From RPQJ01 sp963732415 (GTDB taxonomy: Bacteria; Pseudomonadota; Gammaproteobacteria; Steroidobacterales; Steroidobacteraceae), in assembly GCA_963732415.1 (NCBI GenBank), contig CAVSZK010000019.1:558001-622000 (forward strand): a stretch of 64,000 nt of DNA, written 5' to 3'. Shown one piece after another: positions 16,584 through 26,015 of this stretch. The position numbers and the translations under genes are program-made. The notes beneath the pieces are model-generated. The model was not told the DNA's origin, searched no databases, and saw only the letters and a list, made by a program, of their open reading frames with translations. Numbering within the stretch: the first letter of the stretch is position 1; every line of letters starts with the position of its first letter.

Positions 16584-17117
16584 ATGTCCAGAACCCCTTT
16601 CTGGGATCTGCACTCGCTCGTATACATATGCGGCACGCTGGCAGCGGTACCGCTCATCGCTTACGGAATCCTGCGCACGCAACTCTTCGACATCGATCTG
16701 CGGATCTGCTGGACGATCAAGCAGACGACGGTCGCGGCAGCCCTCCTCACCTTCGTGGTCCTTGTATCCGAAGGCGCAAGCGCGTTCCTGTCGGCTGAGT
16801 TGGGGAACGTGGCCGGCTTGCTCGCGGCGGCTGTCGTCATGTTCTTCCTTGCGCCGCTGCAGCGATTCGCCGAACGCGTTGCTTCGACCGCCATGCCCAA
16901 CACGGAGTACACGCCGGAGTACGCGACATTCCCCAAGATGCATGTCTATGAGACAGCGGTAGCCGAAGCGCGGGCAGGCGGCGGCATCTCGGCCAAGGAG
17001 AGATCGCTGCTCAACAGGCTGAGAGAATCGCTCGGCATCCCTGAATGCGACGCTGCGGCCATCGAGCGGGAATTGGATGCACGGTCCCATGGCGCCGTTG
17101 AGGCGCAGGCTTCGTAA
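16584..17117 (+). CDS. Membrane sensor-like fragment (probably 5' truncated)
   Basis: 177 residues with three hydrophobic segments (LAAVPLIAYGIL, TTVAAALLTFVVLV, GLLAAAVVMFFLAPL) and a soluble helical tail (ETAVAEARAGGGISAKERSL). The string LIAYGILRTQLFDIDLRI resembles the last membrane helix and linker of 7TM sensor proteins, which often precede histidine kinase or GAF modules. Here no output domain follows. The ATG at 16584 is only six bases from the broken istB end, so the original N-terminus was probably removed by the IS. It may be a pseudogene. Confidence 0.5.
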   Translation: MSRTPFWDLHSLVYICGTLAAVPLIAYGILRTQLFDIDLRICWTIKQTTVAAALLTFVVLVSEGASAFLSAELGNVAGLLAAAVVMFFLAPLQRFAERVASTAMPNTEYTPEYATFPKMHVYETAVAEARAGGGISAKERSLLNRLRESLGIPECDAAAIERELDARSHGAVEAQAS

Positions 17118-17173
17118 CGGCTCCCCAGAACGACCTCGCCCTACCCTGAAAGCAGCTACGCCGTAGCCATCCA

Positions 17174-17227
17174 TAGCAAAACGGCCCCAGAGGGGCCGCT
17201 TGCTTCGATTCGATTGGTAGTGGGGGC
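17174..17227 (-). repeat. tRNA-fMet 3'-end plus terminator cassette, copy 3
   Basis: The hairpin GGCCCC AGA GGGGCC is flanked by AGCAAAAC and GCTTGCTTCGATTCGAT. TGGTAGTGGGGGC at 17215-17227 matches the 3' 13 bases of the initiator tRNA gene with one change. The spacer is identical to copy 4 at 20564, so these two are the closest pair. Confidence 0.72.
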
Positions 17228-17544
17228 CCGCTTCGGCACTTTCAGACGGCAGGCCCGGATCGACCAGGCAGCGGATTAGGCGGTTGCCCTCCCCCCGCCC
17301 GCCGGTCGAGCGGCATATTTGGGGGGATCGCCGAGCGCTCTCGACACCTCTCGATGTCGATGGCCCACAGGCAGCTCGCCAGAGTTCCCCGGGTATTGCG
17401 CGCAACGCCGCCTCGTAGCCGCGTCCTGTTCGGCTTCCCTCAGACGTCCAGTCACCCGGGCCGCCCTTATCGTGCAGCGGTTCCCCGTGTCGGGTCCGCA
17501 GAGGATTTTCACCTCCAAGAAGGTGCGCGCTGCCGGGCGCACAA
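17228..17544. other. Non-coding stretch
   Basis: About 320 bases between cassette 3 and the glucan synthase terminator. Open frames exist on both strands but none has a plausible start, composition or family pattern. Confidence 0.35.
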
Positions 17545-17576
17545 ACAAACAACCCGGCCAAAGCCGGGTTGTTTGT
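17545..17576 (-). terminator. Strong terminator of the glucan synthase gene
   Basis: A 14-bp perfect stem (ACAAACAACCCGGC / GCCGGGTTGTTTGT) with loop CAAA. It lies 19 bases beyond the stop codon of the gene at 17596; the A-rich side of the stem gives a T-rich exit on the minus strand. Confidence 0.85.
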
Positions 17577-17595
17577 GCCCTGGATCAGGGACGCT

Positions 17596-20238
17596 CTACG
17601 CGGCCATCTCCATCTTCGGCGAGGTGACAACCGGCGCCGGTGCGATATCGGGGCTCTGCGATACTGGTCGACCAAGCTTGCTCGTCGAGAACAACGCCAC
17701 CAGCAGGGCCGATACATACGGCACGGCCATCACAGTCAGTGCGGCGACCCAGACGAAATCGGCCGGGTCGTCGAACTTCGTCGACCACATGGTGCCGAAG
17801 ATGGCCGCAACAGTGCCGACCAATAGTGCGATCTCCGCCTTGGCGACCTTGGCGACCTGCGTCCAAGGGGCAGAGTCCTCACATTTCGGGGTGCGCAGGA
17901 AAGGTTTCGACGACGTGAGCAGACCTGCGATCACGCCCTTGCCTACCGTGTAGGAAAGTGACAGCCCGGTAATCGCCGACGCCAGCGCGCCTCCAAAACC
18001 GGTGCCGACCTTGGCACGGTGCAGCCAGACCGTCTTCATGGTCTTCATCGTGAAGATGGCCAGGGCCAACCCCGACAATGCCGTCAAAGGCACGTCGAAG
18101 TGCTTCGGCGCAATGATCATCAAGCCACTCCAGGCCAGGGCAAGGACGGCGAAGACCAGCGCGAAGCCGTCGGCGAACCAAGGCATCCAGCCCGCCAGGA
18201 ACTGGTAGCGTTGTTCCCTGGTCAGCGATGAGCTTCCGTTGGCCTTACGGCCAAAAAAGATCGCCGGTGCATGGCGCTTCAGGATCTGCATGGCGCCGTA
18301 CACCCAGCGGTAGCGCTGCACCTTGTAGGCCGCATACGTGTCTGGCATCAGCCCGCGGCCCATGCTGACCGGTGTGTAGAGTGCGGTATAGCCCGCCTCG
18401 AACACGCGCAGGCCGAACTCGGTGTCTTCGGTAATGCACCACTCTGCCCAGCCGCCAACGCATTCCATGGCTTCGCGGCGAATCACGCACATGGTCCCGT
18501 GCTGGATGATGGCGTTGTGTTCAGCTCGCTCGACCATGCCGATGCGGAAGAAGCCGGTGTATTCCTCATACAGGAACGACTTGAACAGGCTTTCCCTTGC
18601 GTCGCGGTAATCCTGCGGTGCCTGCACGATGCCGACCTTCGGATCGTCGAAGCCAGGCATGACTCTGCGCAGCCACTGCGGCGCGACCTGATAGTCGCTG
18701 TCAATCACGGCGATGAACTCGGCCGACGGGTCCGCCAGTTCCAGCGCCTTGTTCAGGGCGCCGGCCTTGAAGCCCTTGACGTTGTCGAGATGGTAGAAGC
18801 GGAACGTAGCGCCCAAGGCCTCGCAGTGGCTGGCCACGGGCCGCCACAACGATTCGTCCGAGGTATTGTTGTCGAGCACGATCACTTCGAAGTTGGGGTA
18901 GTCCAGGCGCGATAGCGAGTTCAGCGTCTGCATCACCATCAAGGGCGGTTCGTTGTGCGTGGGCACGTGGATGGACACGCGCGGGAAACGCACGAGTCGC
19001 CCGGAAATCTCAGGCCTGCGTTGCTTGCGCCAGAGCGACAAAGCCCACTCGGCGGTTTCAGTCAACAGCAGGACGGCCGTGAACAACGCCGCCGGCACGA
19101 TCACCATCATGCCGCCGATGGTACCCATGTCGATGTAACGCAAGCTCGAGGCCTCGACGATGAACAGGCCGCCCGAGACCACGAGGCCGACGGCGCCCGC
19201 GATCAGAAAGTAACCGCGCACGCTGAGTTTCGGCACCATTACCATCACCGCGAGGCCGATCAGGAACGTGAGGCCGGCAGCCACGGCCGCAAAGGCCTTC
19301 CACTCGGCGAACGATGACAGCGGACCGCTGAGACCGAACTTGGGGCTGCCTTCGGCATCCAGCATGCCCCAGAACGCACCAACCGCGCCTTCCTGTCCCG
19401 TCGAGCCCTTCCAGGGCTGGTCATAGGCTTCCATGACGTAATAGTCATAGTTCTTCTGTTCGGCGAGCTTGAAGAACTTGCGCAGGAATGCCGCTTGAAC
19501 GGCGGGCGATGGCACCGATCCTTTTTTCACACGGCCGTCCGACGGCCAGCCGGTTTCGCCGATGACGATCTTCTTGCCCGGGTAGAGCCTGGCGATGCGG
19601 TCGAAGCTGGAGGTTATGTATTCCATCGACTGGTCATAGGAGACACCTTCCCAGTACGGCAGCAGGTGTATGCCGACAAAGTCCGCGCCGTCGGCCAGCT
19701 CGGTTTCCGTCAGCCAGGTCGGCCAAACTTCGGCGGTACCGACTTGAACAGCCGGGTTGTTGATCGCCGTTTTGACTCGCTTGATGTAGCCACTGACTTC
19801 GCGAGCTGTCAGTTCGGCACGTACCCCGACGGTCTCGTTACCGACGAAAACACGGTCGACAGTGCCGGGGTTTTCAGCAATGACCTTGATCGCGCGGGCG
19901 ATCTCGACTTCGTTGTAAGTCTTGTCGCCGCGCAACCAGATGCCCAGCGACACCTTCATGCCGAATTCCTTGGCGATGTAAGGAATACGGTTGTGACTGG
20001 AGCCGACTGTGTACGTGCGGATGCGCTTGGTCATCTTCGAGAGCTGCGCCAGGTCACGACGTATCAGTTCGTCGGTGACCTTGTTGTCCTTATCGACTTC
20101 GGAATAGAGGTGCGAGGGGCTATAGGCCAGCCCGCGAATTTCCCCCTTCCAGTCCGGCGCCATGATGTGTCGATCAAGCGACGACCAGAAGGTCACCGAC
20201 GCGATGGATGCGGCCAGAAGCGCGACGAGGATTCTCAT
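17596..20238 (-). CDS. NdvB-like beta-glucan synthase: GH17 fused to GT2
   Basis: 880 residues. A membrane anchor is followed by a GH17 domain (about 35-310). It has VGNET (acid/base glutamate), VGIHLLPYW and IGETGWPSDG (nucleophile glutamate). Three membrane helices follow (about 310-400), then a GT2 domain (about 420-660) with VSIHVPTHNEPP, IDSDYQ (the DxD-type motif), ITEDTEFG and QRYRW, then four or five more helices. This is the architecture of NdvB-type beta-1,3 (and 1,6) glucan synthases, where GT2 polymerises UDP-glucose across the inner membrane and GH17 remodels or cyclises the product in the periplasm. All key motifs are intact. It stands alone, between two tRNA-fMet cassettes, with its own terminator; the product may be an osmoregulated periplasmic or secreted glucan. 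Confidence 0.92.
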   Translation of the reverse strand: MRILVALLAASIASVTFWSSLDRHIMAPDWKGEIRGLAYSPSHLYSEVDKDNKVTDELIRRDLAQLSKMTKRIRTYTVGSSHNRIPYIAKEFGMKVSLGIWLRGDKTYNEVEIARAIKVIAENPGTVDRVFVGNETVGVRAELTAREVSGYIKRVKTAINNPAVQVGTAEVWPTWLTETELADGADFVGIHLLPYWEGVSYDQSMEYITSSFDRIARLYPGKKIVIGETGWPSDGRVKKGSVPSPAVQAAFLRKFFKLAEQKNYDYYVMEAYDQPWKGSTGQEGAVGAFWGMLDAEGSPKFGLSGPLSSFAEWKAFAAVAAGLTFLIGLAVMVMVPKLSVRGYFLIAGAVGLVVSGGLFIVEASSLRYIDMGTIGGMMVIVPAALFTAVLLLTETAEWALSLWRKQRRPEISGRLVRFPRVSIHVPTHNEPPLMVMQTLNSLSRLDYPNFEVIVLDNNTSDESLWRPVASHCEALGATFRFYHLDNVKGFKAGALNKALELADPSAEFIAVIDSDYQVAPQWLRRVMPGFDDPKVGIVQAPQDYRDARESLFKSFLYEEYTGFFRIGMVERAEHNAIIQHGTMCVIRREAMECVGGWAEWCITEDTEFGLRVFEAGYTALYTPVSMGRGLMPDTYAAYKVQRYRWVYGAMQILKRHAPAIFFGRKANGSSSLTREQRYQFLAGWMPWFADGFALVFAVLALAWSGLMIIAPKHFDVPLTALSGLALAIFTMKTMKTVWLHRAKVGTGFGGALASAITGLSLSYTVGKGVIAGLLTSSKPFLRTPKCEDSAPWTQVAKVAKAEIALLVGTVAAIFGTMWSTKFDDPADFVWVAALTVMAVPYVSALLVALFSTSKLGRPVSQSPDIAPAPVVTSPKMEMAA

Positions 20239-20563
20239 GTTCTGCCTGTGCTGTTATTGATTTTGCCGGACGCACTGAGCCACCACGCGTAGTTCCGGTT
20301 CAGCGTTAGAGTTCGATGTGGAGGGAGACGGTACTTGGGCGCGACGCGCATTTAGGGCTAATACAGGCCGTGCCGCAAGCACCACGACCGTCGCCAAATG
20401 GCGACATGCAGGTCCCACTGGCGCGGAACGCTAGTCATCGAGACCGAATCGCTTCGCCGACCAACAACGCGATCGAGATCGATGACTGCACGTGCATCCG
20501 TCAGTGCATCCGCCAGAGTGGTGCCGAGAAGCAGCGTGGACGTTCAAGCCCACTTTGTGCCCC
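20239..20563. other. Upstream region of the glucan synthase gene, no other gene seen
   Basis: About 325 bases that must hold the glucan synthase promoter. No clear promoter or operator stands out, and plus-strand frames here look like chance. Confidence 0.35.
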
Positions 20564-20625
20564 GAAAGCAAAACGGCCCCAGAGGGGCCGCTTGCTTCGA
20601 TTCGATTGGTAGCGGGGGCAGGATT
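20564..20625 (-). repeat. tRNA-fMet 3'-end plus terminator cassette, copy 4
   Basis: Hairpin GGCCCC AGA GGGGCC, spacer GCTTGCTTCGATTCGAT, then TGGTAGCGGGGGCAGGATT at 20607-20625. The last 19 bases match the 3' end of the initiator tRNA gene except for one base (C for T at the thirteenth position). It is the best-preserved partial copy. Confidence 0.8.
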
Positions 20626-20766
20626 CTTAATTAGCGAGCGGGTGCTCGACGTGACGCCAAAGGATCGCGCATGACCCCGCTAGCGCCGCCCTGAAGCCGA
20701 AACCGCGGCGCGGGGCCGGGCGTCCTGCGTTCGCCCTGAAACTGCTGGCCGCGACTGGCCGAACGG

Positions 20767-21204
20767 CTACTGCAACTGGGTCGAATCGAATGTTCCGCTA
20801 CTCGGCTCGTCCTGGTAGGTCGCCTCGTCGAACAGCGACCCGTCGTAGACGGCCGACGAACCAGTGGCCACTACCCTGCCTGACGTACTTCCGGTCGTCC
20901 CCTGGTCGTCCGTCACTGTCAACGTGACGACGAACTCGCCCACGGTCGCATAGGTGTGTTCGACGCGTGGACCCGTCGCTTGCGATCCGTCGCCGAATTC
21001 CCAGGCATATCCCGTGATCGTACCGTCCGCGTCGCTGGAAGCCTCGCCCGAAGCCGTAATGGTCAGCGGCGCGGGTCCACTCGTCGCCGACAGCGTGAGC
21101 AGGGCCACTGGGGCCTTGTTGTGCGTGTGCCCGCCCCCGTCGCCCCCGCACGCCGCCAGAGCCGCGACCAGCACCACGAGCACCAATATTCGGCTATTGC
21201 TCAT
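20767..21204 (-). CDS. PKD-domain lipoprotein
   Basis: 145 residues. The signal peptide LVLVVLVAALAAC ends in a lipobox, followed by a Gly/His spacer. Residues about 30-112 form one PKD (Ig-like) domain: NKAPVALLTLSATSGPAPLT, GYAWEFGDGSQATGP, HTYATVGEFVVTLTVTDDQG. Such domains mediate binding at the cell surface. The short tail after the domain has no known motif. Its start overlaps the end of the upstream gene by 11 bases, so the pair is one transcript. Confidence 0.85.
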   Translation of the reverse strand: MSNSRILVLVVLVAALAACGGDGGGHTHNKAPVALLTLSATSGPAPLTITASGEASSDADGTITGYAWEFGDGSQATGPRVEHTYATVGEFVVTLTVTDDQGTTGSTSGRVVATGSSAVYDGSLFDEATYQDEPSSGTFDSTQLQ

Positions 21205-21628
21205 TGAACATGAAATAGCTGATCCTGGTCGAATCGGCCACCGACGTCCCCGGACACCTCGCGTACAGGGTCTCCCCGGACCGAACTACCAGTGCGGCAT
21301 CCAATGACCCCGCAAACTCCGGATCATTGTCAATCCGCAGCAAGATCCCGTCGCAGCCAGTAGCGATACTGCGCAGCACCCAGCCGTTTGTCGCGGCATC
21401 GGGAACGGTCGCCACTTTGACGAAACTCAAGTAGTTAAGCGTCACTTTCTTCCGGGTCAACAGCCCAGCAACGCCACTTGAGGCCAGACTTTCAAGGTAC
21501 TGGAAATTGGCGTTCAGTTCGGATGCCCGGATGGGATCGCCGGCCTTGAACGTGTATGGCAGTTCGCCAAATGCCATCGACGAGGTCAGGAGCCCCACCA
21601 CGATCAAGCAAGCATGTAGGCCTTTCAT
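21194..21628 (-). CDS. Hypothetical exported protein, 144 residues
   Basis: Start at ATG 21628, giving a clear signal peptide (CLIVVGLLTSSMAFG). Next comes FKAGDPIRASELNANFQYLE, a short motif common at the start of trimeric surface or tail-fibre-like proteins, then a beta-rich domain with VKVATVPDAATNGWVL and SGETLYARCPG. Two cysteines (TGC and RCPG) could pair. It overlaps the PKD lipoprotein gene and is probably co-expressed with it. A longer start at 21709 would add a non-hydrophobic leader and is unlikely. Function unknown. Confidence 0.65.
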   Translation of the reverse strand: MKGLHACLIVVGLLTSSMAFGELPYTFKAGDPIRASELNANFQYLESLASSGVAGLLTRKKVTLNYLSFVKVATVPDAATNGWVLRSIATGCDGILLRIDNDPEFAGSLDAALVVRSGETLYARCPGTSVADSTRISYFMFNEQ

Positions 21629-22001
21629 CGTGCAGCCCTCGCGCCAGGTTTTGCGCGCCAGACAAGCCGCGCTGCAGCGGCCATCGCTGGGCGCCGCGTC
21701 AAGAGACAACCGTCAGCGCAACGGTAGTCCGATCGGATGAGCCTGCAATTCGTATTAGTGGAAGATCAATAGGCAGAAGTTCGCTGCTTGGGAAGCCCGG
21801 AAAATGGCTACGACGGTCCGCCATAATGCGCGCCGAATCGGTATTGCACATCGAGCAGAATCGAATCGAGGCTCGTATCGTTCTGAGCGTCCAGCATGTC
21901 TTCGTCGATGCCCGGGGTTTGCAGATCGAGCCGGACGTGCCAGCCCTTGGCCACCGTGACTCCAATGTCCACGCGGAGCTGTCAACGCCGACGTAATTCT
22001 G
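21629..22001. other. Spacer without a supported gene
   Basis: About 370 bases between the exported-protein gene and the second istB remnant. It holds the promoter side of the two-gene unit at 20767-21628. Nothing else is recognisable. Confidence 0.3.
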
Positions 22002-22243
22002 ACCCGCTTTGCGGTCGCGTCGCCGAAGTGAAACTGACCCACCTGGCCCATCGCAGCGGTGAGCGTCTGGTCGTCCGCCAGCGCCGTCGCCCACTGGGTG
22101 AACGGCTGGTTGCTGGTCGGGATCAGGCTGCCGTGCTTGTAGCGACGTGCCACCTCGATGAAAAAAGATTGGCCTCGGCGTGACCGAACGGCAAATTGCC
22201 GAATTAATCGACGATCAGTAGCTTGGGGCCAACCACCGCACGA
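22002..22243 (-). mobile_element. Second IS21-family istB remnant
   Basis: It carries the same end-like segment as the element at 15.9 kb (CCCGCTTTGCGG ... GTGAAACTGACCCACCTGG), followed by fragments of istB. On the minus strand these are recognisable as NQPFTQWATALADDQTLTAA and, across frameshifts, a VVGPKLLIVD-like block. The C-terminal portion of istB is missing, and the gene has frameshifts. It lies 24 bases from the tRNA-fMet terminator cassette. Confidence 0.7.
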
Positions 22244-22266
22244 GGACCGGAGAAATTGGAGCGCCA

Positions 22267-22386
<120 letters not shown>

Positions 22387-22466
22387 ATCGAGCCGCTAAG
22401 TATACGGGCCCTGCTGCGCTTTTACAAATTGTGCGGGGCGGGTCCAGTCGCGGCAGTCGGCAAGGC

Positions 22467-23009
22467 TCAAGGCCCGCTGGGAGTACCCGCGACATTGCTC
22501 TTTTGTGCCACCTCGCGCCGGGCCAATTCGGCCTGCCGCTCGCGCTCCTCGACCTGGTCCCTGGTCATGCAATAGGTCTTGGCCATCCGGGAACCGATCG
22601 GAGTGATGCTCGTGCAATAGACCGTGTCGAGCCCGCGCTTCACCGGCCGATATCCTGCTGGAATCTTGAAATCGGCCGGTGGTGGAACCGTCGCCATCTT
22701 CAGCGTGATCGGCTGCGAAGCGGCCGTTTCCTGTGGAGTGCCTTGCTCGCCCGACGAAGGGGTCGAAGTGGCCGCCTCGGCTCCCGTGGCGGCGGCCGCC
22801 GAGTGCGTGGCCGCAGCCGCCGCGGGCACCGCTTCAACCGTAGTAGTCATCGGCACAACGTGCGCCGTAGCAGGCTCCGGGGTCACGGGCGCGGTGGCTG
22901 CCGCCGCGGACTCCGCCCCCTGAACCGTCTGCAATTGAGTGGTTTCAGCACTGACCACGGTAAACGCAGCGAGCCAGGCCACAGGCAGTAAAACCAATCG
23001 TTTACGCAT
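22467..23009 (-). CDS. Hypothetical exported protein downstream of nuoN
   Basis: 180 residues. The signal peptide VLLPVAWLAAFTVVSAE is followed by about 70 residues of Ala/Thr/Pro-rich low complexity. The conserved C-terminal block has ITLKMATVPPP, DFKIPAGYRPVKRGLDTVYC, and AKTYCMTRDQVEERERQAEL. A diverged copy lies at 10552. The two Cys and the GYRPVKRG segment are the most conserved parts. Function unknown; the location suggests a periplasmic protein. It starts 39 bases after nuoN on the same strand and may be read through from the operon. Confidence 0.8.
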   Translation of the reverse strand: MRKRLVLLPVAWLAAFTVVSAETTQLQTVQGAESAAAATAPVTPEPATAHVVPMTTTVEAVPAAAAATHSAAAATGAEAATSTPSSGEQGTPQETAASQPITLKMATVPPPADFKIPAGYRPVKRGLDTVYCTSITPIGSRMAKTYCMTRDQVEERERQAELARREVAQKSNVAGTPSGP

Positions 23010-23048
23010 ATGCCGTCTCCCTTCCCGTGCGGACTTTGACCGTCAATT

Positions 23049-24494
23049 CTACGGCAGTACTCGAGCGCACAGCGCAAGCAGCAGCCCCGGGTACAGGCCG
23101 AGCACGAGCACGGCCAGGCCATTCACGCTCAATACCAGCCTGAGGGCAGCGCTGCCCTCCAGAGCCCGCCGCTCGACCGGCTCATCGAAGTACATTAGCT
23201 TCACTACGCGCAGATAGTAGTACGCCCCGATCACCGAGAACACGACTGCTGCCACTGCAAGCCACAGGGCGCCAATGTGCAGCACGGCCTGGATCACGGC
23301 CAGCTTGGCCCAGAACCCGACGAATGGCGGCACGCCGGCCATGCTGAACATCAGCATCAGCATCATGGCGGCAAACCAGGGACTGCGTGCGTTGAGACCC
23401 TTGAAGTCCTCGAGCGCGTCGGCCTCGAAGCCGGCACGCGACAGAAGGATGATCATCCCGAACCCGCCGACCGACATGACAACATAGGTGATCGTGTAGT
23501 ACAGCGCCGCCTGGTAACCCTCGGACGTGCCGGCGAGGATGCCAAGCAGGATGAAGCCGACATGCGAGATCGTCGAGTAAGCCAGCATCCGCTTCAGGTT
23601 CGTCTGCGCGATCGCCACGACGTTACCGAGTGCCATCGACAGCACCGACACGACCACGAGCATGTCCTGCCAGCCCGAATGCAGCCCGCCGAGTCCTTCG
23701 GCCAGCAGCCTGAATGCGAGAGCGAACGACGCGAGTTTCGGCGCCGAGCTCAGGAATAACGTCACTGGCGTCGGTGCGCCCTCGTAGACGTCAGGCACCC
23801 ACATGTGAAACGGAACGGCCCCGAACTTGAATGCGACGCCGACGATCACGAAAGCGAGGCCGAACAACAGCCCGATATGGCTCGGACCGAGCGTGGAAAC
23901 CGCCAGGCTCACCTTTCCGAGCTCGAGGGTTCCGGTGACGCCGTAGATGATCGAGATTCCGTAGAGCAGCGCCCCTGATGCAATCGATCCGAGTACGAAG
24001 TACTTGATTGCTGCCTCGGCTGCGACACCCGACTCCCGGTGGAAGGCCACCAGCGCATAAAGCGACAACGCCAGCAGCTCGACGCCGAGGTAGAGCGTGA
24101 CCAGGCTGTTGGCCGACACCAGCACCATGATGCCGAGCAGTGCGAACAGCGCGAGCGTAAAGAACTCGCCCTTCAGCAACCCCCGCTTCTGCAGGTATCC
24201 GTAGGCGTAGATGAAGGCCACTCCCACGGCACCACAGGCCACGATCTTCAGCAGACCGCCGAGCGGGTCAGAGACATAGGTACCGTGCCACCCGACGGTC
24301 CGCACATCCACGCCCGACCTGGCAACCACCCACACGGTCCCTGCCAGCGCGGCCAGCGACAGTGCGAGTGTCTGCCAGCGCTGCCGGTCGTCCAGGAACA
24401 GGTCGACCAGCAGGATGAGGCAGGTTGCGGCCAGCAGGAAGATCTCCGGCGAGGCCAGCATCAGGTCAAGGCGGGTGATGATTGCGGGGTTCAT
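23049..24494 (-). CDS. nuoN: NADH-quinone oxidoreductase subunit N
   Basis: 481 residues, fourteen or so membrane helices, the ND2-like antiporter-type subunit of complex I. The diagnostic stretch KFGAVPFHMWVPDVYEGAP and the lysine in SSAPKLASFAL mark the proton channel. It pumps protons across the inner membrane as part of the distal arm. Last gene of the nuo operon, 3 bases after nuoM. Its last 30 codons are duplicated as a relic at 11096. Confidence 0.97.
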   Translation of the reverse strand: MNPAIITRLDLMLASPEIFLLAATCLILLVDLFLDDRQRWQTLALSLAALAGTVWVVARSGVDVRTVGWHGTYVSDPLGGLLKIVACGAVGVAFIYAYGYLQKRGLLKGEFFTLALFALLGIMVLVSANSLVTLYLGVELLALSLYALVAFHRESGVAAEAAIKYFVLGSIASGALLYGISIIYGVTGTLELGKVSLAVSTLGPSHIGLLFGLAFVIVGVAFKFGAVPFHMWVPDVYEGAPTPVTLFLSSAPKLASFALAFRLLAEGLGGLHSGWQDMLVVVSVLSMALGNVVAIAQTNLKRMLAYSTISHVGFILLGILAGTSEGYQAALYYTITYVVMSVGGFGMIILLSRAGFEADALEDFKGLNARSPWFAAMMLMLMFSMAGVPPFVGFWAKLAVIQAVLHIGALWLAVAAVVFSVIGAYYYLRVVKLMYFDEPVERRALEGSAALRLVLSVNGLAVLVLGLYPGLLLALCARVLP

Positions 24495-24497
24495 GGC

Positions 24498-26012
24498 TCA
24501 GAGTTTCGTCACGATCATCTGCTGTACCAGATGCTCTATCGTCGGCCGCATCACGTCGAGCAGTGGCGCGGGCCACAGACCCAGCAGCAGGACGCCGGCC
24601 GCCAGCACGCCGAGGATCAGGAACTCACGTCCATTGAGGTCCTTGAGTGCCGCCACCCCGTCGTTCGCAACCGGACCGAACACTACGCGCTTCACCATCC
24701 AAAGCGTATACGCCGCACCGAGAATCAGCGTGGTAGCGGCCAGGAACGCGTACCAGAAGCTCGCACGGAAACTCGACAGGATGACCAGGAACTCACCCAC
24801 GAATCCCGAGGTGCCCGGAAGCCCGGAATTCGCCATCGCGAACAGCACCATGAACGCCGCGAAGACAGGCATGCTGTTGACCACGCCGCCGTAGTCGGCG
24901 ATCTGCCGGCTGTGCATGCGGTCGTAGAGCACACCGACGCAGAAGAACAGCGCACCGGAGATCAGGCCGTGGGAGATCATCTGCACCATCGCGCCGTCGA
25001 GGCCCATCGCCGCACCTTCGGTACTGCCCGTCACGCGGACGATCTGGAACACCGCGAATGCGCCGAGCGTCACGAAGCCCATGTGCGCAATCGACGAGTA
25101 CGCAATCAGCTTCTTCATGTCCTGCTGCACCAGCGCCACCAGGCCGATGTAGACAACCGCGGTCAGCGACATCAGGATGATCAGCCAGTCGAGCTCGCGA
25201 CAGGCATCCGGCGCGATCGGCAGGCTGAAGCGCAGGAAGCCGTAGCCGCCCATCTTCAGCATGATGGCTGCCAGGATCACCGAACCACCGGTCGGCGCCT
25301 CGACGTGCGCATCGGGCAGCCAGGTATGCACCGGCCACATCGGCACCTTGACCGCGAACGCGATCAGGAACGCCATGAAGACCAGCGTCTGCTCGCGCAT
25401 CGACAACGGCATCGCCTGGAGGTCGGCAATCGCGTAGCTGCCGCCCTTCAGGTACAGGTAGATCAGAGCCACCAGCATCAGCACTGAACCGAGGAACGTA
25501 TACAGGAAGAACTTGATCGTCGCGTAAACGCGGCGCGGGCCACCCCACACGCCGATGATCACGAACATCGGGATCAGCATCGCCTCCCACAGCACGTAGA
25601 AGAGCATCGCGTCCAGGGCCGCGAACACGCCGATCATCAGCCCCTCGAGGATCAGGAACGACGCCACGTACTGGACCGGGCGCTTCTCGATCACCGTCCA
25701 GCCGGCAATGATGACAAGCGGCGTGATGAAAGCGGTCAGCACTATGAGGGGCATCGAAATGCCGTCCACGCCCAGGTGGTACCAGGCGTTGAATGCGCCG
25801 ATCCAGGGCTGGCGTTCTACGAACTGCATCGCCGCAATGCCGCGGTCGAAATCGCGCCAGAGCACGACGCTTGCGACAAACGTAAGTACCGATGCGGCAA
25901 CGCCCAGCCAGCGGCCGAAGCCCGGGCTGCGGTCGCCGACGACGAGCAATACCAGTCCGGCCGCGATCGGCAGCCAGACTAGAACACTCAGAACGGGCCA
26001 GTCAGCCTGCAT
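24498..26012 (-). CDS. nuoM: NADH-quinone oxidoreductase subunit M
   Basis: 504 residues, the ND4-like antiporter-type membrane subunit. The core motif KVPMWPVHTWLPDAHVEAP and the lysine-bearing LAAIMLKMGGYGFLRF are intact. The early glutamate helix (LWEAMLIPMFVII) is also present. It carries one of the proton channels of the membrane arm. It sits between nuoL (3-base gap) and nuoN. Confidence 0.97.
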   Translation of the reverse strand: MQADWPVLSVLVWLPIAAGLVLLVVGDRSPGFGRWLGVAASVLTFVASVVLWRDFDRGIAAMQFVERQPWIGAFNAWYHLGVDGISMPLIVLTAFITPLVIIAGWTVIEKRPVQYVASFLILEGLMIGVFAALDAMLFYVLWEAMLIPMFVIIGVWGGPRRVYATIKFFLYTFLGSVLMLVALIYLYLKGGSYAIADLQAMPLSMREQTLVFMAFLIAFAVKVPMWPVHTWLPDAHVEAPTGGSVILAAIMLKMGGYGFLRFSLPIAPDACRELDWLIILMSLTAVVYIGLVALVQQDMKKLIAYSSIAHMGFVTLGAFAVFQIVRVTGSTEGAAMGLDGAMVQMISHGLISGALFFCVGVLYDRMHSRQIADYGGVVNSMPVFAAFMVLFAMANSGLPGTSGFVGEFLVILSSFRASFWYAFLAATTLILGAAYTLWMVKRVVFGPVANDGVAALKDLNGREFLILGVLAAGVLLLGLWPAPLLDVMRPTIEHLVQQMIVTKL

Positions 26013-26015
26013 GGG

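Noticed and set aside
17276..17548. Minus-strand frame of 90 codons after the glucan synthase
   Set aside because: It begins in the glucan synthase terminator hairpin and has no coding character.
24039..25487. Long plus-strand open frame of 482 codons across nuoN and nuoM
   Set aside because: It is antisense to two well-conserved genes and has His/Gln/Arg-rich composition typical of GC-rich shadows.
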